From Clostridia bacterium (GTDB lineage: Bacteria; Bacillota; Clostridia; DUPQ01): a stretch of 14,395 nt of DNA. Location of the stretch: contig JAUVJE010000038.1 of NCBI GenBank assembly GCA_030592355.1, forward strand, positions 1-14,395, written 5' to 3'. Both the position numbers and the translations under genes were made by a program. Numbering within the stretch: the stretch's first letter is position 1; the number at the start of each line of letters is the position of its first letter. Positions 6,359 to 14,233 of this stretch are shown in pieces. The notes beneath the pieces were generated by a model, which saw nothing but the letters and a program-made list of their open reading frames with translations, ran no database searches and was not told the origin of the DNA.

Positions 6359-7131
6359 TAGAAGTAAAGAATATCAGCAAAACGTTTAAACTAAGCAAGA
6401 AGCAAAGGACGCTTGACGGTACAAAGAATAAATTTAAGATTGCTGTGGAAAATATAACCTTCAAAGCAAAACCAGGAGAAATATACGGACTGTTGGGTCC
6501 GAACGGAGCGGGGAAGACAACTGTTCTCCGCTGTATTGCTACACTTATAAAACCAGATAAAGGCAGTATCATCGTTGACGGGAGCAGCGTATTAGAAGAT
6601 TCGCGGGAAGTTCGAAGCAAATTGTGTCTGTTGACAAATGAATTAAAAGTCGACCCCAATTTTACCGCGGAGTATCTATTTGGATTTTTCGGCAGGTTGT
6701 ATGGGATGAATGACAGCGAAATACTAAAACGAAAAAAAATACTTTTTGAAGAATTCGGAATCGATGAATTCGCGGATGTTAAAACAAGCGATATGTCGTC
6801 CGGCATGAAGCAGAAACTGTCCATCGCAATCAGCCTTGTTCATGATCCGAAGGTTATAATATTTGATGAACCTACCAATGGGTTGGATGTAATCACAGCG
6901 AGAGCGGTAACGGATTACCTGAAAAAGCTTAGGGGCGAAGGCAAAACCGTAATAATATCAACCCATATAATGACTGTTGCGGAAAAGCTTTGCGATAGGA
7001 TAGGTCTTATAATTGAAGGCGGAATAGCAGCGGAAGGCACTTTAAACGAACTGTTGGAAAAAACAGGCGCTGCTGACCTCGATGATGCTTTTTTTAGTAT
7101 TTATAAAAAAACCAGGGAGAATGTGTCATGA
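6355..7131 (+). CDS. natA: ABC exporter ATP-binding protein, NatA-like
   Basis: This is a 258-residue single-domain ABC ATPase with Walker A GPNGAGKT (48-55), signature SSGMKQK (148-154; the usual LSGG reads MSSG here), Walker B VIIFDEP (167-173) with DEPTNGLD, and switch His204 in STHIM. The pattern NFTAEYLFGFFGRLYGM and the membrane partner next door match NatA of Na+-exporting NatAB systems, though related ABC-2 exporters move peptides or drugs. The start is TTG 6355 with GGAGG at 6343-6347, 7 nt upstream. It shares four bases with the cysE stop. Its own stop overlaps the natB start by four bases (ATGA), so the two subunits are coupled. The ion substrate is inferred by family only. Confidence 0.85.
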   Translation: MIEVKNISKTFKLSKKQRTLDGTKNKFKIAVENITFKAKPGEIYGLLGPNGAGKTTVLRCIATLIKPDKGSIIVDGSSVLEDSREVRSKLCLLTNELKVDPNFTAEYLFGFFGRLYGMNDSEILKRKKILFEEFGIDEFADVKTSDMSSGMKQKLSIAISLVHDPKVIIFDEPTNGLDVITARAVTDYLKKLRGEGKTVIISTHIMTVAEKLCDRIGLIIEGGIAAEGTLNELLEKTGAADLDDAFFSIYKKTRENVS

Positions 7132-8315
7132 GGAATAGTATTATAACAATTCTTAAAAAAGAATTAAAAAGAGTGTTCCTCGACCGTAAACTTGCATTTG
7201 CCGTGTTCATAATGCCCGGGCTGACAATAGCTATTATCTACTCTCTTATGGGAGGAATGATTGAAAAACTTGATGACGATGCCCACGAGCATATTACGGT
7301 GGTACAGACAATTAATATGCCTCATGACTTCAGGCTTGCCGCCGAAGCTCTATATGGAACCGGTATGATAATTGAAGAGAATGAGCCAACGGAAAAAGAT
7401 AAGGCTGTTCAAAAAGTTATCAGCGGTGATTCGGATGTGCTTCTTGTTTTTGATGAAAACTTTATTGGGGATAACCGCGAAGGTCTTCCTGGCGTGACCA
7501 GGTATGCCAACAGTATAAAGGATTTCTCCATAAGGGGAGGATATATGGCGGACAGTGTACTTGAGTCAATGAGAAAAAACATACTGTCTGAAAGGCTGGG
7601 AGGTGTCGATGAAGCGACGGTTTTTACAATTAATCGAGAAGATGTGGCAAAAACCGAGGAAAAAGCAGGGAAAGCAATAAGCATGCTTCTTCCAATGCTA
7701 TTAACCGTTTTCTTATTTGCCGGTGCCATGCAGGTCGGTATGGATACTATTGCAGGCGAAAAGGAACGCGGGACAATCGCCACAATGCTGTTAACCCCCG
7801 TAAAAAGGAGCCACATCGCCATTGGGAAAATGCTAAGTCTCGCAATAGTTTCTCTGGCCAGCTGCCTGTCTTCTTTAGCCGGGGTGCTTATATCCCTGCC
7901 TTTTTCCAATACTATGTTCGGCGGGGGATTTAACTTCTCGGACCTTGCTTACGGTGTTTCGGATTTTCTGCTGTTGATTGTACAAATGGTTGCTATGGCT
8001 CTGTCGTTTGTATCGATTATTTGCCTGATATCAGCTTTAGCTAAAAATATCAAGGAGGCAGGAGGATACATCGCACCGGCGTATATGGTGATATTGGTTA
8101 TGAGCATGAGCACAATGTTCATGCAGCCGGAGGGAGTTTGGAGTTATATGTTGCCGATTTACGGGAATATCCTCAGTATCAAAAATATCCTGATGTTCAA
8201 GTATACACACACAAGCGGATTGATATCACTGGCCTCAACAATTTTGTTTGCTTCTGTTTTGGCCTGGCTTATGGTTAGGGCTTTCTACAGTGAAAGAATA
8301 ATGAAATCTTCTTAA
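7128..8315 (+). CDS. natB: ABC-2-type exporter membrane subunit, NatB-like
   Basis: This 395-residue membrane protein has a first helix at about 22-41, a large soluble loop (about 45-182) and five more helices at about 183-203, 233-257, 277-303, 313-331 and 366-385. The loop-helix layout and the EKERGT motif (211-216), followed by MLLTPVKR, are typical of NatB and other ABC-2 permeases. Its length matches NatB (about 390). It pairs with the ATPase encoded just upstream, sharing ATGA. The substrate is probably Na+ or another cation if it is a true NatB; export of a small molecule or peptide is the main alternative. It is the last gene of the cysE-natA-natB unit. Confidence 0.85.
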   Translation: MRNSIITILKKELKRVFLDRKLAFAVFIMPGLTIAIIYSLMGGMIEKLDDDAHEHITVVQTINMPHDFRLAAEALYGTGMIIEENEPTEKDKAVQKVISGDSDVLLVFDENFIGDNREGLPGVTRYANSIKDFSIRGGYMADSVLESMRKNILSERLGGVDEATVFTINREDVAKTEEKAGKAISMLLPMLLTVFLFAGAMQVGMDTIAGEKERGTIATMLLTPVKRSHIAIGKMLSLAIVSLASCLSSLAGVLISLPFSNTMFGGGFNFSDLAYGVSDFLLLIVQMVAMALSFVSIICLISALAKNIKEAGGYIAPAYMVILVMSMSTMFMQPEGVWSYMLPIYGNILSIKNILMFKYTHTSGLISLASTILFASVLAWLMVRAFYSERIMKSS

Positions 8316-8397
8316 AAAGATTTTTATTAAGTAATTGGCATATTACAAGTATTAAAATCCATTTATATGACAGCGTATTTTACCCAGATGATAAATT

Positions 8398-8422
8398 AGC
8401 CCTGCCGGGGTTGCTTTTCTTT
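8398..8422 (+). terminator. Probable intrinsic terminator after natB
   Basis: AGCCC (8398-8402) pairs with GGGTT (8408-8412) around a 5-nt loop, followed within two bases by a T-rich stretch (TTTTCTTT, 8415-8422). It lies 83 nt after the natB stop. The rest of 8316-8397 is AT-rich with nothing else recognisable. Confidence 0.5.
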
Positions 8423-8456
8423 AATATTAACTACAAATGATATATAATTTAATAGG

Positions 8457-8462
8457 TATAAT
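8457..8462 (+). promoter_or_regulatory. Candidate -10 box for the gal operon
   Basis: A perfect TATAAT occurs here, and another at 8443-8448. Neither has a convincing TTGACA at 16-18 nt. The position, after the natB terminator and before galT, supports an operon promoter with a leader of about 60 nt. No clear operator palindrome is seen. Confidence 0.35.
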
Positions 8463-8531
8463 GGTTTGATATTTTTGTAGACGACCGCATGAGGGCAACC
8501 CCACAGTTTGTTCACGGAGGATTTTTATATA

Positions 8532-9509
8532 TTGGCTGAATTGAGATGGCATCCCTTAATAAAAGATTGGATAATGATAGCTTCACACAGACAGAGCAGA
8601 CCGGATATGCCAAAAGACTGGTGTCCTTTCTGTCCGGGCAGCGGAAAAGTTCCAAACTCATACGATGTTTTAAAATATGATAATGATTTTCCTTCGCTTA
8701 GTCCAAATCCGACGGTGCCTGACGATGTAGAGAGAGGCATTTACAAAACAGCTGAGGCTTATGGCAAATGCGAAGTTATTCTCTATTCGCCGGGTCATAC
8801 CACAACATTGCCCGAACTAAGCGATGTGCATGTAAAAAAACTCGTGGATCTCTGGGTCGAAAGGGTCGAAGAAATTTCGAAAGACAAAAAAATAAAGTAT
8901 GTGTTTATTTTTGAGAACAGGGGCGAAGAAGTGGGGGTTTCAATGCCCCATCCCCATGGCCAGATTTACGGGTTTCCGTTCATACCGAAGAAAATTGAAC
9001 TGGAATTGGAATCATGTACGGAGCATTACGAAAATACGGGGAACTGCCTGATATGCGAAATGAATCATATAGAATCAGAATTTAAGAAAAGGGTAATATT
9101 CGAAGAAGAGCATTTTATAGTTTACCTTCCGTTTTTCACTGAATATCCATATGGCGTTTATATAGTGTCAAAGAGACATACGACGATGATTACAGATTTC
9201 TCCGATGCTGAACGACAGTCCCTTGCAATAACATTAAAAAAGACAGTTGGAACCATGGATGCATTGTTTGGGATTAAATTTCCGTATATGATGTGTATGC
9301 ATCAAGCGCCGGTTAACACAGGGGATTATTCAAAACAATATCATTTCCACATTGAGTTTTTCCCTCCGCTGAGGTCCGCAGATCAAATTAAGTTCAATGC
9401 CTCAAGCGAGACAGGAGCCTGGGCTCACTGCAATCCCACCGCACCCGAAGACAAGGCTGAAGAACTAAGACAGGCGTATTTAAGATATATAACGAAAGCT
9501 GAGATTTAA
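8532..9509 (+). CDS. galT: Galactose-1-phosphate uridylyltransferase
   Basis: The product exchanges UMP between UDP-glucose and galactose-1-phosphate in the Leloir pathway. It is 325 residues long and belongs to the HIT superfamily. The active-site motif HPHGQIYGFP is at 140-149, with His142 the nucleophile that becomes uridylylated. CPFC (Cys31, Cys34), His89 in SPGHTTT and His140 match the zinc ligands of E. coli GalT. The C-terminal HFHIEFFPPL (271-280) is also family typical. I chose TTG 8532 because GGAGG (8516-8520) lies before it, although the 11-nt spacing is long. The in-frame TTG at 8508 lies upstream of that ribosome site and would add eight atypical residues. The stop overlaps the galK ATG by one base (TAATG). 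Confidence 0.92.
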   Translation: MAELRWHPLIKDWIMIASHRQSRPDMPKDWCPFCPGSGKVPNSYDVLKYDNDFPSLSPNPTVPDDVERGIYKTAEAYGKCEVILYSPGHTTTLPELSDVHVKKLVDLWVERVEEISKDKKIKYVFIFENRGEEVGVSMPHPHGQIYGFPFIPKKIELELESCTEHYENTGNCLICEMNHIESEFKKRVIFEEEHFIVYLPFFTEYPYGVYIVSKRHTTMITDFSDAERQSLAITLKKTVGTMDALFGIKFPYMMCMHQAPVNTGDYSKQYHFHIEFFPPLRSADQIKFNASSETGAWAHCNPTAPEDKAEELRQAYLRYITKAEI

Positions 9510-10672
9510 TGTATAAGCATCTATATGACGAGTTTTATAAAATATTCGGTAAATCTAATGAAAATATTAGGATTTTCAAAAGCCCCGGGCGAGTAAATCT
9601 GATTGGAGAACATATCGACTATAACGGTGGTCACGTATTGCCTGCAGCGCTTTCTATGTATACAACAGTATTGGTTCGGAAAAGAAATGATAATATTATC
9701 AGACTGTATGCCACGGACTTGAAGTATGTGGTTCAGGCAGAGTTGGACAGGCTTTTGCTTTACAAAGATTACAAATGGGGTAACTATCAGCTCGGGATTG
9801 CTTATCAATTGATGACTGAGGGTTTTTCTGTTCCCGGCTGCGATATGCTTTTTGAGGATAAAGTGCCTTTGGGAAGCGGACTGTCCTCGTCAGCCGCAAT
9901 CGAAGTTGCCACATCCCTTGCTTTAAACCGCTTGGGAGGGTATGACACCGGTATGAAGGAATTGGCAATTATTAGTCAAATGGCTGAGCACAATTATGTG
10001 GGAGTTAAATGCGGGATTATGGACCAGTTTACATCTGCAATGGGAAAAGAGGGACATGCCGTATTACTTGACTGCAGGGATCTTAGTTACGAGTACATTC
10101 CACTTAAAACCGCAGGCTACAAACTGGTAATCGCAAATACGAATAAAAAGAGAAGTCTTGGCGAATCTGCTTATAACCAAAGGAGGTATGAGTGTGAAAA
10201 TGCCCTTTTATTGATGAAAGAGGCATTTCCTGATGCGAAATATCTATGCGACATTACAATAGACGGATTAATGAGCAATATTAATCTAATTAAAGATCCT
10301 GTTATAAGAAATAGGGCTATCCATGTAGTGAGTGAAAATGACAGAGTATTAAAAAGTGCTGATGCACTTAAAAACGGAAACCTGGAGTCTTTCGGAGAAA
10401 TGATGGTGAAATCCCACGAATCTCTAAGAGATCTATATGAAGTTTCTTGTAATGAACTGGATGTGCTTATGGAAGCGGCTATGCTGCAAAAAGGAGTGAT
10501 TGGTTCAAGAATGACGGGTGCGGGATTCGGTGGTTGCACGGTAAGTCTCGTCAAAGAAACCACTATTGATTCATTTATGGACGAAGTTGGGTCTATGTAC
10601 AAAGAAAAAACAGGGTACGAAGCATCATTCTATGTATCTGATATTGGCGGCGGCGGAACGGAGGTATTCTGA
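9509..10672 (+). CDS. galK: Galactokinase
   Basis: The product phosphorylates galactose at C1 with ATP, feeding GalT. This 387-residue GHMP kinase has the galactokinase signature GRVNLIGEHIDYNGG at 27-41, the ATP-binding loop LGSGLSSSAA at 121-130, the catalytic Asp172 in GIMDQF, and the C-terminal GHMP motif MTGAGFGG at 335-342. The length is normal for the family. The start ATG overlaps the galT stop by one base. No strong ribosome site is visible before it, so translation probably depends on reinitiation after galT. Confidence 0.95.
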   Translation: MYKHLYDEFYKIFGKSNENIRIFKSPGRVNLIGEHIDYNGGHVLPAALSMYTTVLVRKRNDNIIRLYATDLKYVVQAELDRLLLYKDYKWGNYQLGIAYQLMTEGFSVPGCDMLFEDKVPLGSGLSSSAAIEVATSLALNRLGGYDTGMKELAIISQMAEHNYVGVKCGIMDQFTSAMGKEGHAVLLDCRDLSYEYIPLKTAGYKLVIANTNKKRSLGESAYNQRRYECENALLLMKEAFPDAKYLCDITIDGLMSNINLIKDPVIRNRAIHVVSENDRVLKSADALKNGNLESFGEMMVKSHESLRDLYEVSCNELDVLMEAAMLQKGVIGSRMTGAGFGGCTVSLVKETTIDSFMDEVGSMYKEKTGYEASFYVSDIGGGGTEVF

Positions 10673-10673
10673 T

Positions 10674-11657
10674 ATGGCAGTTTTAGTAACCGGAGGAGCC
10701 GGATATATCGGAAGCCATATGGTAGCTGAACTTTTGGAAAACAAAATTGAAACCGTGGTGTTGGACAACCTGTCTACCGGCAATAGGGAAGCGGTCTTAT
10801 GCGACAGATTTTATGAAGGAGATATAAAGAATTCCAGTGATTTGGATAAAGTGTTCAGTGAAAATGAAATTGATTCAGTAATTCATTTTGCAGCATCCTC
10901 ATTGGTGGGGGAAAGCATGTCGAACCCATTGAAATATTATAATAATAATGTCTGCGGGACAGCTGTGTTGCTGGAGGCGATGATTAAATACGACGTGAAG
11001 AATTTAGTCTTTTCATCTACAGCGGCTGTCTATGGTGAAACAGATGCTATACCTATAACCGAAGAAACACCTGTTAATCCCAAAAGTCCGTATGGCGAAA
11101 CCAAGCTGGCAATTGAAAAAATGATTGACTGGACAGCCCGGTCGTCAGGTATAAATTATATTTCCCTGAGATATTTCAATGCATGCGGAGCACACAAGAA
11201 CGGAAGAATCGGTGAATGGAGAACACATGAAACTCATTTAATTCCATTGATACTGCAATATTCGAGGGGATTAAGAGACGGATTTAAGGTGTTTGGAAAT
11301 GACTATGATACACCGGACGGAACATGTGTAAGGGATTATATTCATGTGATTGATTTAGTTAAAGCGCACACTGCTGCACTTGTATATTTAAAGAGTGGCG
11401 GGAAATCCGAAATATTTAACCTTGGTCTCGGAAACGGATTTTCGGTTTTGGAAATTATTAGGGCAGCTGAAAAAGTTATTGGCCAAAAGATTAAATACAC
11501 TGTTTCAGAAAGAAGAGAGGGTGATCCCGCAGTATTGATTGCGTCCAATGAGAAAGCCAGAAAGATGCTATTATGGGAGTGTAAAATAAAGGACCCGGTT
11601 GAAATTATTGAAGATGCGTGGAAATTTTATTTAAAGCATCCAAAAGGGTATAATTAA
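10674..11657 (+). CDS. galE: UDP-glucose 4-epimerase
   Basis: The product interconverts UDP-galactose and UDP-glucose with bound NAD, closing the Leloir cycle. It is a 327-residue extended short-chain dehydrogenase. The NAD-binding TGGAGYIGSH is at 6-15, Asp31 in VLDNLSTG follows the second strand, and the catalytic residues are Ser115-Thr116 and Tyr140-x3-Lys144 (YGETK). NACGAH at 169-174 is typical of GalE. ATG 10674 is preceded by GGAGG (10660-10664) at 9 nt. The frame stays open further upstream, but only as out-of-frame galK sequence. It begins one base after the galK stop, in the same operon. Confidence 0.95.
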   Translation: MAVLVTGGAGYIGSHMVAELLENKIETVVLDNLSTGNREAVLCDRFYEGDIKNSSDLDKVFSENEIDSVIHFAASSLVGESMSNPLKYYNNNVCGTAVLLEAMIKYDVKNLVFSSTAAVYGETDAIPITEETPVNPKSPYGETKLAIEKMIDWTARSSGINYISLRYFNACGAHKNGRIGEWRTHETHLIPLILQYSRGLRDGFKVFGNDYDTPDGTCVRDYIHVIDLVKAHTAALVYLKSGGKSEIFNLGLGNGFSVLEIIRAAEKVIGQKIKYTVSERREGDPAVLIASNEKARKMLLWECKIKDPVEIIEDAWKFYLKHPKGYN

Positions 11658-11675
11658 ATATATATGGAGGATATT

Positions 11676-11894
11676 ATGCTGAGATCGGTTATATATCAGG
11701 AAAAGTGCAAAGGCTGCGGTTTATGCGTTGTTGCCTGCCCAAAACATATTATTGAAATAAATAAAAATAAATTGAATCATATGGGATATTTTCCGGCTGA
11801 GGTCATTGATCCGGAAAAATGCATTGCCTGCGGCATGTGTGTTACCGCATGTCCTGATTCGGCGATAGAAGTCAAGGAGACAGAAAATGCCTAA
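11676..11894 (+). CDS. 2-oxoacid:ferredoxin oxidoreductase, delta (2[4Fe-4S]) subunit
   Basis: This is a 72-residue bacterial-type ferredoxin with two full cluster motifs: Cys11-Cys14-Cys17-Cys21 (CKGCGLCVVACP) and Cys49-Cys52-Cys55-Cys59 (CIACGMCVTACP). It is the electron-exit subunit of the four-subunit enzyme encoded by the next three genes. ATG 11676 is the start because GGAGG (11666-11670) lies 5 nt before it; the ATG at 11664 overlaps that ribosome site. The gene begins 18 nt after galE with no terminator between, so readthrough from the gal operon is likely. It overlaps the next gene by 8 nt. It would be called VorD or KorD depending on substrate. Confidence 0.88.
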   Translation: MLRSVIYQEKCKGCGLCVVACPKHIIEINKNKLNHMGYFPAEVIDPEKCIACGMCVTACPDSAIEVKETENA

Positions 11895-12954
11895 GAAAGT
11901 ATTGATAAAAGGAAATGAAGCTATTGGCGAGGCTATTATAAGAGCGGGTTGCAGGCACTATTTCGGGTATCCCATAACGCCGCAAAATGAACTTACCAAC
12001 TATATGTCCAAATATATGCCTGAAGCGGGTGGAGTATTTATTCAGGCTGAAAGCGAAATAGCAGCCATCAATATGGTATATGGAGCAGCCGGAGCAGGAG
12101 CCCGGGCAATAACGTCATCTTCAAGTCCGGGGATAAGCCTTAAGCAGGAAGGGATTTCATATATCGCGGGGGCCGAGGTTCCGGCGGTAGTTGTAAATGT
12201 AATGCGTTGCGGTCCCGGACTCGGCGGTATTATGCCCGGACAGAGCGACTATTTTCAAGCGGTTAAAGGCGGCGGACACGGTGATTACAGAAATATAGTG
12301 TTGGCGCCGAACAACGGGCAGGAATTGTATGAACTCACTGTAAAAGCGTTCGACCTTGCGGATAAATACCGGGTTTTAGTTATGGTAATGGCAGATGGCG
12401 CCTTGGGTCAAATGATGGAAAATGTTGAATTTAAGGATAAAGAAACCCCGTATAAAATAGATAAGCCCTGGGCAACTACCGGGTCCGGTATGAAAAGGAA
12501 AAAGAACTATATAACAAGCGTATATATTAATCCTGATGAACTGGAGGCTGTAAATATAAGACTTCAGGCAAAATATAAAGAGATTGAAAAAGAGGAAGTG
12601 TTGTTTGAAGAAACCGACTGTGAAGGCGCTGACATTATTATTTGTGCGTACGGTCTTGCGGCCAGAATAACAAGAAACGTTATGAAGTTGGCAGCTGAAG
12701 AGAGCATAAAAGTAGGACTGCTCAGACCAATTACACTGTGGCCTTTCCCAAAAGATGCGGTAGGTTCACTTGCTGATAAGACAGATGTCATAATGAGCGT
12801 TGAATTGAGTGCCGGCCAGATGGTTGAAGATGTAAGGCTTGCTGTAAACGGGAAAAAGCCGGTTCATTTTTATGGGAGGACGGGCGGCAACCTGCCAACC
12901 CAGAAAGAGATACTCAATGAAATTAAGAGAGTTCTGGAAAAGGAGGTAAAGTGA
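11887..12954 (+). CDS. vorB: 2-oxoacid:ferredoxin oxidoreductase alpha subunit (VorB type)
   Basis: This 355-residue subunit holds the pyrimidine-binding (PYR) domain and the following domains of the thiamine-diphosphate enzyme. YFGYPITPQNE (25-35) is the alpha-subunit signature, AES (54-56) holds the expected conserved Glu, and TSSSSPGISL (76-85) is characteristic of the branch annotated as 3-methyl-2-oxobutanoate dehydrogenase subunit VorB. The enzyme decarboxylates a 2-oxoacid with CoA to acyl-CoA and CO2, reducing ferredoxin. Branched-chain 2-oxoacids are the likely substrates; 2-oxoglutarate (KorA) is the main alternative. AAGGAG (11874-11879) precedes ATG 11887 by 7 nt, inside the delta-subunit gene. 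Confidence 0.85.
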   Translation: MPKKVLIKGNEAIGEAIIRAGCRHYFGYPITPQNELTNYMSKYMPEAGGVFIQAESEIAAINMVYGAAGAGARAITSSSSPGISLKQEGISYIAGAEVPAVVVNVMRCGPGLGGIMPGQSDYFQAVKGGGHGDYRNIVLAPNNGQELYELTVKAFDLADKYRVLVMVMADGALGQMMENVEFKDKETPYKIDKPWATTGSGMKRKKNYITSVYINPDELEAVNIRLQAKYKEIEKEEVLFEETDCEGADIIICAYGLAARITRNVMKLAAEESIKVGLLRPITLWPFPKDAVGSLADKTDVIMSVELSAGQMVEDVRLAVNGKKPVHFYGRTGGNLPTQKEILNEIKRVLEKEVK

Positions 12955-13697
12955 TGCCAAAAAGACTTCACCCGAAATCACTTGAAAACACAATAATGCA
13001 TTACTGTCCCGGATGTTCGCATGGAATTGCCCATAGGGTGATTGCTGAAGTTATTGATGAGCTTGGGATTGAAGGGAAAATTGTTGGTATAGCATCAGTT
13101 GGTTGTTCATATAATAATTATCTGTATTTTAAATTTGATATGCAGCAAGCCGCACATGGCAGGGCTCCGGCTGTAGCAACAGGGGTTAAACGGGTACACC
13201 CTGAAAATGTTGTATTTACTTACCAAGGAGACGGAGATCTTGCTGCGATTGGGACAGCGGAAATAATTCATGCCGCTGCAAGGGGGGAAAAGATAACGAC
13301 AATATTTATTAATAATGCAATCTATGGAATGACATCAGGACAGATGGCCCCGACAACACTGATCGGTCAGGTCACTACGACATCGCCTCTTGGCAGGGAT
13401 ACGTCCTTGCAGGGCTTTCCGCTTAAGATGAGTGAGATACTATCCCAGATTGACGGCGCGGTTTTTGTGGAAAGGGTGTCAATGCATGATGTCAAACACA
13501 TCCTAAGTGCGAAAAGAGCCATTAAGAAAGCATTTAAAGTGCAAATGGCAGGGCTTGGATTCTCTATAGTAGAAGTGTTGTCTACATGCCCTACAAATTG
13601 GAGATTATCGCCGGTTGATTCAGCAAAATGGGTTGAAGATAATATGATGGAATATTACAAACTGGGTAATTATAAAGGCGCTGAACTGGAGGTTTGA
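12954..13697 (+). CDS. vorA: 2-oxoacid:ferredoxin oxidoreductase beta subunit, thiamine-diphosphate binding
   Basis: This 247-residue subunit carries the cofactor-binding half of the active site. The thiamine-diphosphate/Mg motif runs from GDGD (92-95) to Asn120-Asn121 (INNAIYGMTSGQ). CPGCSHG (18-24) and HGRAPAVATG (68-77) are conserved in beta subunits. I chose ATG 12954, with AGGAGG (12941-12946) 7 nt upstream, over GTG 12951. The start shares one base with the alpha-subunit stop (TGATG). It lacks a ferredoxin domain, in keeping with the separate delta subunit. Confidence 0.85.
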   Translation: MPKRLHPKSLENTIMHYCPGCSHGIAHRVIAEVIDELGIEGKIVGIASVGCSYNNYLYFKFDMQQAAHGRAPAVATGVKRVHPENVVFTYQGDGDLAAIGTAEIIHAAARGEKITTIFINNAIYGMTSGQMAPTTLIGQVTTTSPLGRDTSLQGFPLKMSEILSQIDGAVFVERVSMHDVKHILSAKRAIKKAFKVQMAGLGFSIVEVLSTCPTNWRLSPVDSAKWVEDNMMEYYKLGNYKGAELEV

Positions 13698-13698
13698 G

Positions 13699-14232
13699 AT
13701 GAACTATGAAATTATCATAGCTGGATTTGGCGGACAGGGAATTCTGTCAGCAGGCAGAATTATTAGTGTTTCGGCTATTCTGGAGGGTAAAAATACCACT
13801 TGGTTTCCTTCCTACGGTCCTGAAATGAGGGGAGGTACTGCTAACTGCCATGTGATTGTATCAGATGGAGAAATAGGTTCTCCGATAATTAATAATCCCG
13901 ATGTGTTGATTTGTATGACAAAACCAGCAATCGATAAATTTGAGTCTTATGTAAAAAACACAGGATTTATACTTGCCGATATGTCATTGGTGGGCGAAGA
14001 TAAAATAAAATCATCAAAAAAACAGATTTTTTCTATCGATGCGGCTAAAAAAGCTGGAGAAATGGGGCATAAAGCCTATGCAATGTTGATAATGATTGGT
14101 AAACTAATTAAAGAAACAAAGATATTCAAACCTGAGACAGTTGAAAAAGCCTTGTATGAGGTTTTAAAACCAGAGCTTCATCGGTTGATACCCGATGATA
14201 TGGCTGCATTGGCAATGGGAATGGAGATGTGA
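13699..14232 (+). CDS. vorC: 2-oxoacid:ferredoxin oxidoreductase gamma subunit
   Basis: This 177-residue subunit has the gamma-family opening GFGGQGILSAG (9-19) and the conserved PSYGPEMRGGTANC (37-50). The gamma subunit completes the alpha-beta-gamma-delta complex. GGAGG (13688-13692) lies 6 nt before ATG 13699, one base after the beta-subunit stop. The order delta-alpha-beta-gamma matches four-subunit Vor/Kor clusters of anaerobes. Confidence 0.87.
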   Translation: MNYEIIIAGFGGQGILSAGRIISVSAILEGKNTTWFPSYGPEMRGGTANCHVIVSDGEIGSPIINNPDVLICMTKPAIDKFESYVKNTGFILADMSLVGEDKIKSSKKQIFSIDAAKKAGEMGHKAYAMLIMIGKLIKETKIFKPETVEKALYEVLKPELHRLIPDDMAALAMGMEM

Positions 14233-14233
14233 A

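Noticed and set aside
6303..6824. Antisense open frame of 173 codons opposite natA
   Set aside because: No ribosome site or recognisable domain; it is a shadow of the ABC ATPase gene.
7409..7909. Antisense open frame of 166 codons opposite natB
   Set aside because: It is a shadow of a membrane protein gene, with no independent support.
10566..10673. N-terminal extension of GalE
   Set aside because: The extra 36 codons are out-of-frame galK sequence. GalE homologues begin at the NAD-binding strand, and a strong ribosome site precedes ATG 10674.
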